From: Collinsella sp. AF20-14LB
Lineage (GTDB): Bacteria; Actinomycetota; Coriobacteriia; Coriobacteriales; Coriobacteriaceae
Length of the DNA: 64,000 nt
Assembly: GCF_003459505.1 (NCBI RefSeq)
Contig: NZ_QRWD01000008.1
Span: 62,001-126,000, forward strand
Reading direction: 5' to 3'
The notes under the pieces are model-generated. The model saw nothing but the letters and a program-made list of their open reading frames with translations. It made no database searches and was not told the origin of the DNA. The translations under genes were made by a program, and so were the position numbers. Shown here piece after piece: positions 8,482 to 16,063 of this stretch (the first letter of the stretch is position 1; every line of letters begins with the position of its first letter).

Positions 8482-9900
8482 ATGGCCTACGACGCCAAGA
8501 AAATCTATTACCGCTTCGATGACCACTTGAGCCGCCTGGTTCTGGATTACGAAGCAAGCCGCCAGATTTCGCCTGAGAGCGAAAGCCTCTACCACGGCCT
8601 GCCGACCGACCCTTATGACGAGGGCCTGTTTGTTGAGCACAATGTCAAGCGCGGCCTGCGCAATGCCGACGGCTCGGGCGTGGTCGCGGGCCTCACTCGC
8701 ATCTCGGATGTGCACGGCTACAACAAGGTCGACGGAAAGGTCGTGCCCGATCAGGGCAAGCTCACGCTTCGCGGCTACAGCATCGAGGATCTGGTCAACA
8801 ATGCCCAGGCCGAGAATCGCTACGGCTACGAGGAAGTCGCCTATCTGCTTATCACGGGTTCGCTGCCCAACAAGGAAGAGCTCGACGGCTTTTGCGAGCG
8901 CCTGGGCGCCTTTAGACATCTGAGCGACGAGTACGTCAAAGAGTTCCCTATGACCACGGTGTCGTCGAGCATCATGAACGTGCTCCAGCGCGCCGTGCTG
9001 CTGCTCTACGCCTTCGATGCCGAACCAGACGTGATCACGCCCGAGCATGAGATCGACGTGGCTATTTCCATGCTCGCACGTCTCCCGCGCATCGCCGCCT
9101 TCGCACACATGGCCTCGATCGCCAAGCTTCGCGGCTCCGAGGTTCACGTGCCGCACCCCACGCCCGGCCTCTCCACCGCCGAGACCATCCTGCAGGTGTT
9201 GCGCGGCGGCATGGCATTCAACCGCGACGAAGCCATGCTGCTCGACGTGATGCTCATGCTGCATGCAGAGCACGGCGGCGGCAACAACTCCACGTTTGCC
9301 TGCCGCGTGCTGTCCTCCTCGGCCACCGACCCGTATTCCGCCTACGCCGCGGCCATCGGCTCGCTCAAGGGCCCGCGCCACGGCGGCGCCAACGCCAAGG
9401 TCGTGTCCATGCACGAGGACATCCGTGCGCATGTCTCCAATTGGGAGGACGAGGACGAGGTCGCGGCCTACCTGGGCAAGATCCTCGACAAGCAGGCCTT
9501 CGACGGCACCGGCCTCATCTACGGCATGGGCCACGCCGTCTATACGCTGAGCGACCCGCGCGCCGAGGTCTGCCGCCGTTACGCGCGCTCGCTTGCCGCC
9601 AAGAAGGACTTGGGCGAGGAGTTCGCGCTCATCGAGCGCATCGAGCGCCTGGCCCCGCAGGTGATGCGCGACCACGGCATGACCAAGCCCATCTGCGCCA
9701 ACATCGACCTGTACACGGGCTTTATTTACAAAATGCTCGGCGTGCCCGAGACGCTCTTTACGCCACTGTTCGCCGTCGCACGCATGGCAGGCTGGTCGGC
9801 ACACCGCATGGAAGAGCTCTTCTGCGCGCATCGCATCATCCGTCCGGCCTACCGCCCGGTTATCGAGCAACTGGAATACAAACCGCTCGCCGACCGCTAA
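8482..9900 (+). CDS. gltA: Citrate synthase
   Basis: A 472-residue type I/II citrate synthase-like enzyme that condenses acetyl-CoA with oxaloacetate. Conserved regions are seen in order: GKLTLRGYSIEDLV, the histidine region MLHAEHGGGNNSTF, GSLKGPRHGGAN, the second catalytic histidine in YGMGHAVYTLSDPR, and NIDLYTGFIYKMLGVP. In an anaerobe it would supply the oxidative half of a partial TCA cycle toward glutamate. A GGAGAGGAG site lies upstream of the ATG and a strong terminator follows. Methylcitrate synthase is a possible alternative activity that the sequence alone does not exclude. Confidence 0.9.
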   Translation: MAYDAKKIYYRFDDHLSRLVLDYEASRQISPESESLYHGLPTDPYDEGLFVEHNVKRGLRNADGSGVVAGLTRISDVHGYNKVDGKVVPDQGKLTLRGYSIEDLVNNAQAENRYGYEEVAYLLITGSLPNKEELDGFCERLGAFRHLSDEYVKEFPMTTVSSSIMNVLQRAVLLLYAFDAEPDVITPEHEIDVAISMLARLPRIAAFAHMASIAKLRGSEVHVPHPTPGLSTAETILQVLRGGMAFNRDEAMLLDVMLMLHAEHGGGNNSTFACRVLSSSATDPYSAYAAAIGSLKGPRHGGANAKVVSMHEDIRAHVSNWEDEDEVAAYLGKILDKQAFDGTGLIYGMGHAVYTLSDPRAEVCRRYARSLAAKKDLGEEFALIERIERLAPQVMRDHGMTKPICANIDLYTGFIYKMLGVPETLFTPLFAVARMAGWSAHRMEELFCAHRIIRPAYRPVIEQLEYKPLADR

Positions 9901-9923
9901 CGCGCGGGCCTCTATAACTCTTG

Positions 9924-9963
9924 AGCGTGGCCAGGGCACCGCAGCCCTCGGCCACGCTTTTTA
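9924..9963 (+). terminator. Rho-independent terminator of citrate synthase
   Basis: AGCGTGGCC..GGGC pairs with GCCC..GGCCACGCT with a short loop, followed by TTTTTA. It begins 24 bp after the stop codon. Confidence 0.85.
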
Positions 9964-9987
9964 TGCCAGTGGAAAGGACTGCAACAG

Positions 9988-10830
9988 ATGATTGTGTTTT
10001 CCGATATGGACGGGACACTGCTGACAAGCGATAAGCAGATGAGCGATGCCACCTGGGCGATGCTCGACGAGCTCGCACGCCGCGGCATTGAGTTTGTGCC
10101 CTGCACCGGGCGTCCGCTTTCGGGCGTCTTTGAGCCGATCCTCGCCCACCCCGCCGTACACTATGCGGTCTGCGCCAATGGCGCCAGCGTCTGGCAGCTC
10201 GACGGCGACGCGCCCGCGTGCGCCTCGCGCGCCACCTGCATTTTGAGCCACCCGCTTGACCGCGACCTCGCCCACCGCATTCACCGCATTTCTGCCGACC
10301 ACGACGTCACCTTCGATATCTTTGCCGACGGGCAGTGCTTTCTCCCCCGCGCCCTCTATGAGCGCCTAGACGAGTTCTGCGGTGGGGATCCTCACATCGC
10401 GGCTTCGCTCAGGCGCACGCGTACGCCGATCGACATCGACGCCGACGCCCAGATCGATAAGGTAGAAACCCTGGAGCGCATCGCGATGTACTGGCACGAC
10501 CCCGCCGACCGCGACGCCATCGCCGCAGCGCTCAGCACGCTCCCAGGCATCGAGATCACGCGCTCGTACTCCATGAATATCGAGGTTATGGGCGAGGGCG
10601 CCACCAAGGGAACAGCCTTGACGTGGCTGTGCGAGCATCTGGGCGAGCCCCTTGCCGACGCTTGGGCCTTCGGCGACAACATCAACGATATCCCCATGCT
10701 GCAGGCAGCGGGTCACGGCATGGCCATGCTCAACGCCGAACCCGAGGACCGCGAGGCCGCCGACGCCGTGACCGAGTACGACAATGACCACGACGGCGTC
10801 GCCCGCACCATCATGGCCGCCCTCGCCTAG
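9988..10830 (+). CDS. Cof-type HAD-IIB phosphatase
   Basis: A 280-residue haloacid dehalogenase superfamily hydrolase. Motif I FSDMDGTLL (residues 4-12) holds the aspartate nucleophile, motif II is the CTGRP threonine, and motif III/IV is AFGDNINDIPML near 229-240. The region between motifs II and III is the C2 cap of the IIB (Cof) subclass, which acts on sugar phosphates, nucleotides or flavin-type phosphates. The substrate cannot be told from sequence. It stands alone after the citrate synthase terminator and is followed by two hairpin repeats. Confidence 0.85.
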   Translation: MIVFSDMDGTLLTSDKQMSDATWAMLDELARRGIEFVPCTGRPLSGVFEPILAHPAVHYAVCANGASVWQLDGDAPACASRATCILSHPLDRDLAHRIHRISADHDVTFDIFADGQCFLPRALYERLDEFCGGDPHIAASLRRTRTPIDIDADAQIDKVETLERIAMYWHDPADRDAIAAALSTLPGIEITRSYSMNIEVMGEGATKGTALTWLCEHLGEPLADAWAFGDNINDIPMLQAAGHGMAMLNAEPEDREAADAVTEYDNDHDGVARTIMAALA

Positions 10831-10836
10831 CCACAT

Positions 10837-10867
10837 CCGGCAGTTAGGGACGTTCCTATTCTGCCGG
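10837..10867. repeat. Hairpin repeat, ACGTCCC-loop family, copy A
   Basis: CCGGCAG and CTGCCGG (perfect 7 bp) enclose a 17-nt loop which on the minus strand reads AATAGGAACGTCCCTAA. It lies 6 bp behind the HAD gene stop codon. Confidence 0.65.
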
Positions 10868-10890
10868 CACCCTGGGACACTCCTTGGCGA

Positions 10891-10922
10891 TGGTCATCGG
10901 GGACGTTCTTAAACGACTAGTC
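10891..10922. repeat. Hairpin repeat, ACGTCCC-loop family, copy B (degenerate stem)
   Basis: On the minus strand: GACTAGTCGTTTAAGAACG followed by TCCCCGATGACC. The loop matches copies at 11949-11981 and 22525-22561; the second arm is decayed. It is in inverted orientation to the copy at 11949, so the HAD gene between them is bracketed by inverted repeats. Confidence 0.6.
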
Positions 10923-10973
10923 GCTGGGAGCAGTCTTTACGAATAGCCGCAAGGACTGTCCCCAGGTGCCAGA

Positions 10974-11768
10974 CTAGGAAAGGCTGTCCAGCACGCGGCG
11001 CAATTCCTGTTGAACGGCGTGATCGCGGTTACAGCCGATGACGCGGTCGGCGACCGCCTTGAGCGCTGGACGCGCGTTTTGCATGGCGCAGCCCGTGCCC
11101 ACAAAGCGAATGATCTCGTAGTCGTTCATCGAGTCGCCAAACGCCATGACCTCTTCGCGCTCAACGCCATAATGCTCCATGAGCTGTTCGATACCCGAAG
11201 CCTTGGACACACCCGGCTGCATGGCGTCGATCCACGCGTTGCCCGAAGGCGCGAAGGAGAACAGGCCACCAAGCTCGCGCTGCAGCACGTAGGCATTGTC
11301 CATCACGTTGCCGTCATCGCAGATAATCGAGGCCTTGATGATGTTCACATGTGGGTCGGGCAAGCCCCAAATGCGCTCGGCATTGGGCAGGTCCTTGTCG
11401 ATCTCACGGACGAATTTATCCTCGTCGTCGAGCAAGAAGGACTTGGTGCGATCGAAGAGCGCCAGATGCATGTTGGGGAACATCTTGACCGTGCGCGCGA
11501 GTTTGCGAATCGCAAGATGCGAGTAGACTTCACGGTCGACCTCGACGCCGTCCGCATAGACCTGGGCGCCGTTGGCCGCGACAAAATCCATCTTGTCGAC
11601 CACGGGCGCAAAGAACTCGCATAGGCGGTCGTAGCGGCGGCCCGACGACGCGGCAAAATGCACACCGCGCTCGCGCAGGGCGACAATCAGCTCATAGGTC
11701 TCGGGCGGGACCTGGCTGTTCTCGTCGAGCAGCGTACCGTCCATATCCGAAGCAATCAGTTTAATCAT
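10974..11768 (-). CDS. Cof-type HAD-IIB phosphatase with structured leader
   Basis: A 264-residue HAD-IIB hydrolase, beginning MIKLIASDMDGTLLDENSQV with motif I DMDGT; motif II ASSGR; the late motif AFGDSMNDYEII near 205-216. The start at 11768 is chosen because AAGGAGC lies 8 nt upstream and the protein then begins at the family's usual position; an in-frame codon at 11804 would add 12 residues from the leader. The Shine-Dalgarno site is inside a hairpin (see 11769-11840). The product is a general phosphatase of unknown substrate. A truncated paralogue with the same leader is at 22311-22361. Confidence 0.85.
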   Translation of the reverse strand: MIKLIASDMDGTLLDENSQVPPETYELIVALRERGVHFAASSGRRYDRLCEFFAPVVDKMDFVAANGAQVYADGVEVDREVYSHLAIRKLARTVKMFPNMHLALFDRTKSFLLDDEDKFVREIDKDLPNAERIWGLPDPHVNIIKASIICDDGNVMDNAYVLQRELGGLFSFAPSGNAWIDAMQPGVSKASGIEQLMEHYGVEREEVMAFGDSMNDYEIIRFVGTGCAMQNARPALKAVADRVIGCNRDHAVQQELRRVLDSLS

Positions 11769-11840
11769 GAAAAAGCTCCTTTCGGGCTTGATGGAATCAG
11801 ACATATATCCAAACCCACCGTACCCAAAAGGAGCTCGTCC
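11769..11840 (-). ncRNA. Candidate structured leader RNA masking the HAD Shine-Dalgarno site, copy 1
   Basis: In the transcript AGCTCCTTT (11835-11827) pairs perfectly with AAAGGAGCT (11782-11774), and the second arm contains the ribosome-binding site, followed by TTTTTC and the ATG. The 44-nt interior includes a short second stem (GGAT/GTCT). A second copy at 22362-22430 conserves the arrangement with a changed but still paired stem and a stronger inner hairpin (CGGAT/ATCCG). This fits a translational switch; recent duplication of an ordinary leader is the alternative. Confidence 0.5.
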
Positions 11841-11948
11841 AAGCCTGGGACAGCAAAAGGATTACCGGAAGCTGGCACGGGGCTCACATGCGTGGCCCAG
11901 GCAAGCGTGCCTGCATCACGAGCAATCAGCCAAAGAGTGTCCCGGGCA

Positions 11949-11981
11949 ACTAGTCGTTTAAGAACGTCCCCGATGACTAGT
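11949..11981. repeat. Hairpin repeat, ACGTCCC-loop family, copy C
   Basis: ACTAGTC and GACTAGT (perfect) enclose GTTTAAGAACGTCCCCGAT. The 300-bp gap between the HAD gene and the next gene holds this element plus the HAD leader and nothing else recognised. Confidence 0.65.
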
Positions 11982-12071
11982 CTCGCGGTGAATTCTCGCG
12001 TCGCGTCACAAAGGCAGGAAAAGGACGCCCCCTCTAAGGAAGCGCCCCGGGTTTGAATTCAAAAGGGCTGC

Positions 12072-12326
12072 CTACTTGCGTTTCCAGAGATCGGCATCAC
12101 TAGTGGGCATGTCGCCATCCTCGAACTCGCCCAGATAGGTGTAGTGGTGGTAGCGCTCCCCGTCGTACTCATAGCCCGTATAGTCGTAGCCCCTTTGGGT
12201 GACGCCTTGGTAGGGTTTGAACTCGGCCTCCGCCTCTTCCTTGGTGTAATCGTCGGCATCGAACCAAATGCCCTCGGTCTTATCGTTGCCCCAACCGAGC
12301 TTCTTAGCCTTGAAAACATGCCTCAT
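12072..12326 (-). CDS. Small acidic tyrosine-rich protein of unknown function
   Basis: An 84-residue protein, MRHVFKAKKLGWGNDKTEGI and so on, with a Tyr/Asp/Glu-rich centre (YDYTGYEYDGERYHHYTYLG) and a charged end. There is no signal peptide, membrane helix or known motif. The start is supported by GGAGGAGC 9 nt upstream. It lies on the same strand as the phage-like remnants behind it but its own connection with them is unproved. I do not recognise the family. Confidence 0.55.
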   Translation of the reverse strand: MRHVFKAKKLGWGNDKTEGIWFDADDYTKEEAEAEFKPYQGVTQRGYDYTGYEYDGERYHHYTYLGEFEDGDMPTSDADLWKRK

Positions 12327-12394
12327 AGTGTTCGCTCCTCCATCAACGGCGACCCTCAACAGGCTAATTGTACCTTGAGAATTCCTTGAACAAT

Positions 12395-12719
12395 TCAGTC
12401 GAGCACGGCATGGGGGCACAGTTCCCCTGACGGAGCAGGCGCTCCCGCGCTGCTTCTTCGAGCCGCGGCTCCAGAACTCCTGTTGGCTGCGCTCCCTACG
12501 ACGGCGGTTGTGCAGTAACTCACATCGCAGTGCGGACACTTGACCTTGCCGATGAAGCAGCAGGTGTTGAGCGACTTGTTGGCGAGCGCCCCAGCTCGCT
12601 TCAGCGCTGCAGGCGAGCAGCAGCACCTCGAAGTCGGGGTCTTCGGCGTAGCGGTAGGCACCGCATTTGGCGAGGTCTGCGCCGGAGTAGGCCTCTATGT
12701 CCATCATCAGCGTCTTCAT
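12395..12719 (-). pseudogene. Composite remnant: phage DNA polymerase A start joined to recombinase zinc ribbon
   Basis: From 12719 the first 40 codons read MKTLMMDIEAYSGADLAKCG and on to YRYAEDPDFEVLLLA, the exonuclease-side start of phage family A DNA polymerases. After about 12600 the polymerase ends, and another frame encodes FIGKVKCPHCDVSY with later QQEFWSRGSKK and a CSVRG motif, which resemble the zinc beta ribbon of large serine recombinases. At least one frameshift and two truncations are present. Neither part can be functional; they are fused debris of a mobile element. Confidence 0.55.
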
Positions 12720-12777
12720 GCGCGCTCCAAACGAAGAGGAGCGGCGGCTCCTTGGTCGCCGCCGCCCCGTGGGCTCC

Positions 12778-12963
12778 CTACTTGCCGAGCGCCCTCATGC
12801 GCTCGGCGTGGTACTCCTCGTCGCGGTTAGCCGCAGCCTCGCGACGCTTCTCTTCCCTGTGGTCGCGCACGATGGTCTGCACGCCGATGACCGTCCAGGT
12901 CAGCACGGACAGGCAGTAGCAGCCGAACAGCACGTCGAGGATAATGGTCGTGATCGCCTCCAT
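12778..12963 (-). CDS. Small phage-type membrane protein
   Basis: A 61-residue protein with one hydrophobic helix (residues 3-28, ITTIILDVLFGCYCLSVLTW) and a basic/acidic tail rich in R and E. GGGAGGTG precedes the ATG at 12963. It sits 17 bp downstream of the DUF2815 gene in the same direction, where phage replication modules often carry short unconserved genes. No function can be assigned. Confidence 0.5.
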   Translation of the reverse strand: MEAITTIILDVLFGCYCLSVLTWTVIGVQTIVRDHREEKRREAAANRDEEYHAERMRALGK

Positions 12964-12979
12964 GTCCTTCACCTCCCCT

Positions 12980-13549
12980 CTAGTTCAGGAAGTCGTCGTT
13001 ATCTGCGGCGGCGAAGTCGGCCTCCGGGCTGGCCTTGCCGCCCAGCGGCTCACCGGGGCGGATCAGCTGCAGGTTGTTCAGGCCGCAGGCGATGCCACGG
13101 TTGCCGTTGGTGTTGAAAGCGTAGAGGTTGATGCTCGCGCGACCGTAGACGCCCGAGTAGACCTCGGATCGGCTGAGCACCGGGTTGAGGTCGGCGTCGA
13201 CGATGCCGGGTGCGGTGGCGGAGTTTGCGTTGATGAAGTAGGAGTTGGCGTAGGCCGGGTCGTCCGGGCGCTCCACGTCGCCGTCGCGCAGCGGCGTCTT
13301 GATGGAGGACAGCGGCGGCACGCTGCGGCTGCTGCCCTTGAGCTTTGCCTGCCCCTCGGCGTATGCAGCCACGATGGCGGTCTTGACCTTCTCGACGGTG
13401 CGCGTGTCGGCCTTGGGGATGATCAGGCTCACGGAGTACTTGGGGGTGCCCCCGTTGATGGACTTGGGCTCCCAGATGTTGGCGTAGCTCCAGCGGGTGT
13501 CCGGGCCGGTGATGACCTTCATGGGGTTCTTGGTTGCGTTGTTAGCCAT
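12980..13549 (-). CDS. DUF2815 phage single-stranded-DNA-binding protein
   Basis: A 189-residue protein of the DUF2815 family, phage ssDNA-binding proteins of the OB-fold kind. Typical sequence: VITGPDTRWSYANIWEPKSI, PKYSVSLIIPK near 37-47, the GVYGRASINLYAFN strand and an acidic C-terminal DNDDFLN tip as in SSB proteins that recruit partners. It appears full length. In phages it lies between DUF2800 and DNA polymerase genes, and remnants of both are found on either side here in that order. It overlaps the upstream DUF2800 remnant by 8 bp. Confidence 0.8.
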   Translation of the reverse strand: MANNATKNPMKVITGPDTRWSYANIWEPKSINGGTPKYSVSLIIPKADTRTVEKVKTAIVAAYAEGQAKLKGSSRSVPPLSSIKTPLRDGDVERPDDPAYANSYFINANSATAPGIVDADLNPVLSRSEVYSGVYGRASINLYAFNTNGNRGIACGLNNLQLIRPGEPLGGKASPEADFAAADNDDFLN

Positions 13550-13859
13550 TGTTGGCTCCTTCCGTATCGTTGTCGTTGAAATCGTTCTTTGCGTTGTTTA
13601 TGGGCGGCCTCTTGTCGGAGAGGGGCACGAGGACGAGCTTGCCCTGCGGCTTCTTTACCAGGCCGCCGAGCACCTCGTCGAAGCGGCGCTTGCCCAGCAT
13701 CTTCTGCATGGCGGCGATGCCGAGCAGCCTCCTCTCTGAATCCGAATCATGTATGCCCTGGCCGCCCAGCGCCTCGGCCACCTGGTCTACGACCGCGTCA
13801 ATGCAGCTGGTAGCGCCCTTGATTTCGCGGATGGCTGCGATGATCTCCTCGTTCGTCAC
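13542..13859 (-). pseudogene. DUF2800 (Cas4-like phage nuclease) C-terminal remnant with a foreign start
   Basis: The last 60 or so residues match the end of DUF2800 proteins: RRLLGIAAMQKMLGKRRFDE and KPQGKLVLVPLSDKRPPIN. The catalytic nuclease portion that normally precedes it (some 300 residues) is missing. In its place is a short predicted helical start from a GTG codon, TNEEIIAAIREIKGAT, with an AAGGA-like site upstream. It may be translated but cannot act as the nuclease. Confidence 0.6.
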
Positions 13860-13995
13860 CTTCTTGTCCTTTCTCCTCGGATTGGCTTTGCTTTGCCAGG
13901 GCTTCGAGCTGCCCTGTCAGACGCGTCGACACTCGGCTTATCGAGGCCGGCACGTCCGCTGCCTCCTGGGCAGGGCTCTTGTTCGTCGTGGGCAT
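13798..13995 (-). CDS. Short hypothetical protein upstream of DUF2800 remnant
   Basis: A 65-residue open frame (MPTTNKSPAQEAADVPASIS...) with a strong GAGGAGGTG ribosome-binding site but no recognisable domain. Its 3' end overlaps the next gene in another frame by about 60 bp, so its last third may not be real or it may itself be truncated. Low support beyond the start signal. Confidence 0.35.
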   Translation of the reverse strand: MPTTNKSPAQEAADVPASISRVSTRLTGQLEALAKQSQSEEKGQEGDERGDHRSHPRNQGRYQLH

Positions 13996-14121
13996 GTGGT
14001 TCACCTCCTCGGGTCGTGCCCTTCGTCATCCCCTGGAGGCGGGCCACGCCGGTTGACGAAGAAGGACGAAAATTCGTGTAGAAAAAGGGCCCAGCTACCC
14101 GTGTGCAGCCGGGGCGAGGGG

Positions 14122-14637
14122 CTAGAGGACGTCGGGATATTCCTGGGCCAGTCGCTCGCGGGCCTTGGCGAGACGTGAACGCAGCGTGGTGCGCGAGATG
14201 CCAAGCTCAGCTGCAATGGCGGACTCGGCAAGGCCCTGCTCGCGCAGGATGCCGACCTTGATGGCCTCCGGCATGATCTGGGCGAGATCGTGCAGAAGAC
14301 CTGACAGCTCGTCGAAATCGGCGACGATGTCCTCGATGTTGGGGGCGGTGTCTTCGAGCGTGTCGAACAGCGAGAGCTCGCTGCTGGTCTCGGCAATCTC
14401 CTGGTCGAGCGAAAGAACGTCGCCCGCGCGGCGGAACTCGCAGCTCAGACAGTCTGCATCACACAGCCAGAAGCGGTTCTTGGGGCAGACGCAGCGCCCG
14501 TGGTACTGCATGCGTTTGCGGGTGGCGTCACACTCGCGGATGTAGGGGCGGTAGGTTTCCTCGTCGACTTCCACCCACTGGCAAGTGGACTTGAGGTAGA
14601 TGCGATGGGTCTTGGAACGGTTGTCTCGGGCTTTCAT
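14122..14637 (-). CDS. Sigma-70-like factor of a mobile element
   Basis: A 171-residue protein. The N-terminal half has a cysteine-rich patch (C-x-C at GRCVCPK, then LCDADCLSCEF), which may bind a metal. The C-terminal 50 residues are a sigma region 4 helix-turn-helix: LREQGLAESAIAAELGISRT followed by TLRSRLAKARERL. Such proteins occur in Gram-positive conjugative elements and prophages as late-gene or transfer regulators. GAGGAGA precedes the ATG. It is the first gene of the minus-strand remnant module and is divergent from the defence island. Confidence 0.65.
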   Translation of the reverse strand: MKARDNRSKTHRIYLKSTCQWVEVDEETYRPYIRECDATRKRMQYHGRCVCPKNRFWLCDADCLSCEFRRAGDVLSLDQEIAETSSELSLFDTLEDTAPNIEDIVADFDELSGLLHDLAQIMPEAIKVGILREQGLAESAIAAELGISRTTLRSRLAKARERLAQEYPDVL

Positions 14638-14785
14638 TGTTTGTCTCCTCTTGGCTCGGAAGCCGAAGCGGAGATCGCCCGAATGAATCTGTCAGACAGA
14701 TGCGCGGCATGGGTCACCTCGTGCGGATTTCTCCGCCCCGGCTTGGTGACCAGCCATTCGCCGCTGGTGCATTATTGATTTGTCT

Positions 14786-14991
14786 GCTCGGATAACGCCT
14801 GCGAATGCATCGATATGGCCATAGCGATGAGCCGCTATCCGAGCTGTACGATGCAGTGCAAATTGCGAAGTGATATTTTGCGTTCGCAAACATCAAAACC
14901 GCGTCCGCAACAAGCGGTGGTAGAATAGAAAGGTCTCTAAAACTCCTGTGACCGCCGTTGTGCTGTGGCGAGCGGTTCGCAACCGCACAGC
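14786..14991. promoter_or_regulatory. Divergent control region with four nested dyads
   Basis: Between the sigma-like gene (-) and the ABC-3C operon (+) lie: GCTCGGATA (14786-14794) / TATCCGAGC (14836-14844) with a dyad centred on TATGGCCATA inside its loop; TTGCGAA (14863-14869) / TTCGCAA (14883-14889), with TTTGCG/CGCAAA overlapping it; and a two-part stem GCTGT..GCGGTT / AACCGC-ACAGC (14962-14991). The rest of the 450-bp gap has no coding sequence. Protein-binding operators or recombinase crossover sites are both possible. Confidence 0.4.
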
Positions 14992-15040
14992 TCGTATGTT
15001 CTGGAGTCTAGGGACGCACGGCCCTCAAAGCGTTACCGAA

Positions 15041-15071
15041 AGGTTCGGCAGAGGTTCGGCAAAGGTTCGGA
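15041..15071 (+). repeat. Three direct repeats of AGGTTCGG at exact 11-bp spacing
   Basis: AGGTTCGGCA starts at 15041 and 15052, and AGGTTCGGA at 15063. One helical turn between copies puts them on the same face of DNA, which is the usual geometry for cooperative binding. The block ends 20 bp before the ABC-3C effector start codon. Confidence 0.6.
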
Positions 15072-15091
15072 GCGCAGGTGGGAGGTGCTAG

Positions 15092-16063
15092 ATGACCGAT
15101 TTCGTATTCTCGGAGTACGTTCGGGCCATCAAAGCTGTCTGGAAAGGCAAGCCGAAATCCGACCCCCACATCATCACCGTGTTGTACAGCGTCATCTCCC
15201 AGACAATGGAGCTAGATGGCAAGGGCGACTATTACATCGAGTGCTCGAAATCTCGGGCCTCAGAGATCATGAATCGCCATGCAAATCCACACGAAGAGAT
15301 ACGGCGTTATTCGCAGGAGCCGCTCGTGCGACAGGAGATAGTGCCGTTTTTCGAGCGCGAAATAATCAGCGAGCTGTTCCCGACGAAGATCCAAGAGCTT
15401 CGGGCAGTGATTGCGGACATGATCGCCAACTCCGACATCTTTCCAGAGCGCAAACAGGCGCTTCACGCACTCAGCTCAAACGGCACGCTCGCCCAGTTTC
15501 TCTCCGAAGCCTACATCGAGGTTCTCCAACGGAATAACGTCGAAGAACCTGAAACGGCTGGCAAGGCGGCAGAAAGTGAATCTATACGATTCCCGAGGCT
15601 CGAGTCGGTGCAGCCACCCGATACTCCATCCGCAGACGAGCATCGCTACATCGATGCTCTGATGGATGCGTATGGAGAGGACGAGGGTGTGGAGGGCTTC
15701 ACAGTCGAGTCCCTCGCCACTCATGGGAAGCACAAGAAGCACTACGACCGTATGCGACAGGATTATTACGCCGCAGAGTCTGTGAACCGTGGAATGAGGG
15801 ACGCCTTCGCCGAATGGGAGGACGACGAGTTCCGCGTCTTCGAGGAGGAAATCTACGAGGGGGTCGTCGACACCTATGAAGACGACTACCACAACGGAAT
15901 GGCGCGTCTTAGAGAGGTGCTCAAACAGGCGTCGCAAGTGTCCGTCCAGAGGAGCTGGTTGAGCCGCGATACCGACTGGATTGGTGCAGCCCAGAAGAAG
16001 GGGGTCTGCCACTTCCTCGTCAACGACGGGAGGCTTGAAGGATGGGTCGATAAGGATGAGTAG
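15092..16063 (+). CDS. ABC-three-component (ABC-3C) system effector/CTD protein
   Basis: A 323-residue protein, the first gene of a three-gene ABC-3C conflict system. The N-terminal 150 residues form an alpha-helical region (FEREIISELFPTKIQELRAV, then LAQFLSEAYIEVL) of unknown activity. The C-terminal 140 residues look like an ABC-3C C-terminal domain: HYDRMRQDYYAAESVNRGMR, EEEIYEGVVDTYEDDY, and the ending KKGVCHFLVNDGRLEGW. In the family this domain is thought to link the effector with the middle component and ATPase. No nuclease, TIR or protease motif is visible, so the killing activity, if any, is not identified. GGGAGGTG precedes the ATG. Confidence 0.65.
   Translation: MTDFVFSEYVRAIKAVWKGKPKSDPHIITVLYSVISQTMELDGKGDYYIECSKSRASEIMNRHANPHEEIRRYSQEPLVRQEIVPFFEREIISELFPTKIQELRAVIADMIANSDIFPERKQALHALSSNGTLAQFLSEAYIEVLQRNNVEEPETAGKAAESESIRFPRLESVQPPDTPSADEHRYIDALMDAYGEDEGVEGFTVESLATHGKHKKHYDRMRQDYYAAESVNRGMRDAFAEWEDDEFRVFEEEIYEGVVDTYEDDYHNGMARLREVLKQASQVSVQRSWLSRDTDWIGAAQKKGVCHFLVNDGRLEGWVDKDE

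Noticed and set aside
8098..9939. A 613-codon open frame opposite citrate synthase
   Set aside because: Antisense to a full citrate synthase and the ACT gene, with no ribosome-binding site or domain.
11769..11840. T-box leader
   Set aside because: GGTGG-like words occur, but there is no T-box TGGNACCGCG sequence, no specifier loop and the downstream gene is not an aminoacyl-tRNA ligase or amino-acid gene.
13798..14047. Additional overlapping small frames upstream of the DUF2800 remnant
   Set aside because: Only the frame starting at 13995 has a proper ribosome-binding site; the others are Arg/Gly-rich shadows of it.
14938..15091. Possible tRNA or attachment-site sequence between the phage-like remnant and the defence island
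   Set aside because: The stems seen do not fold into a cloverleaf, there is no TTCRANY T-loop in the right place and no direct repeat of an attachment core was found on the other side.
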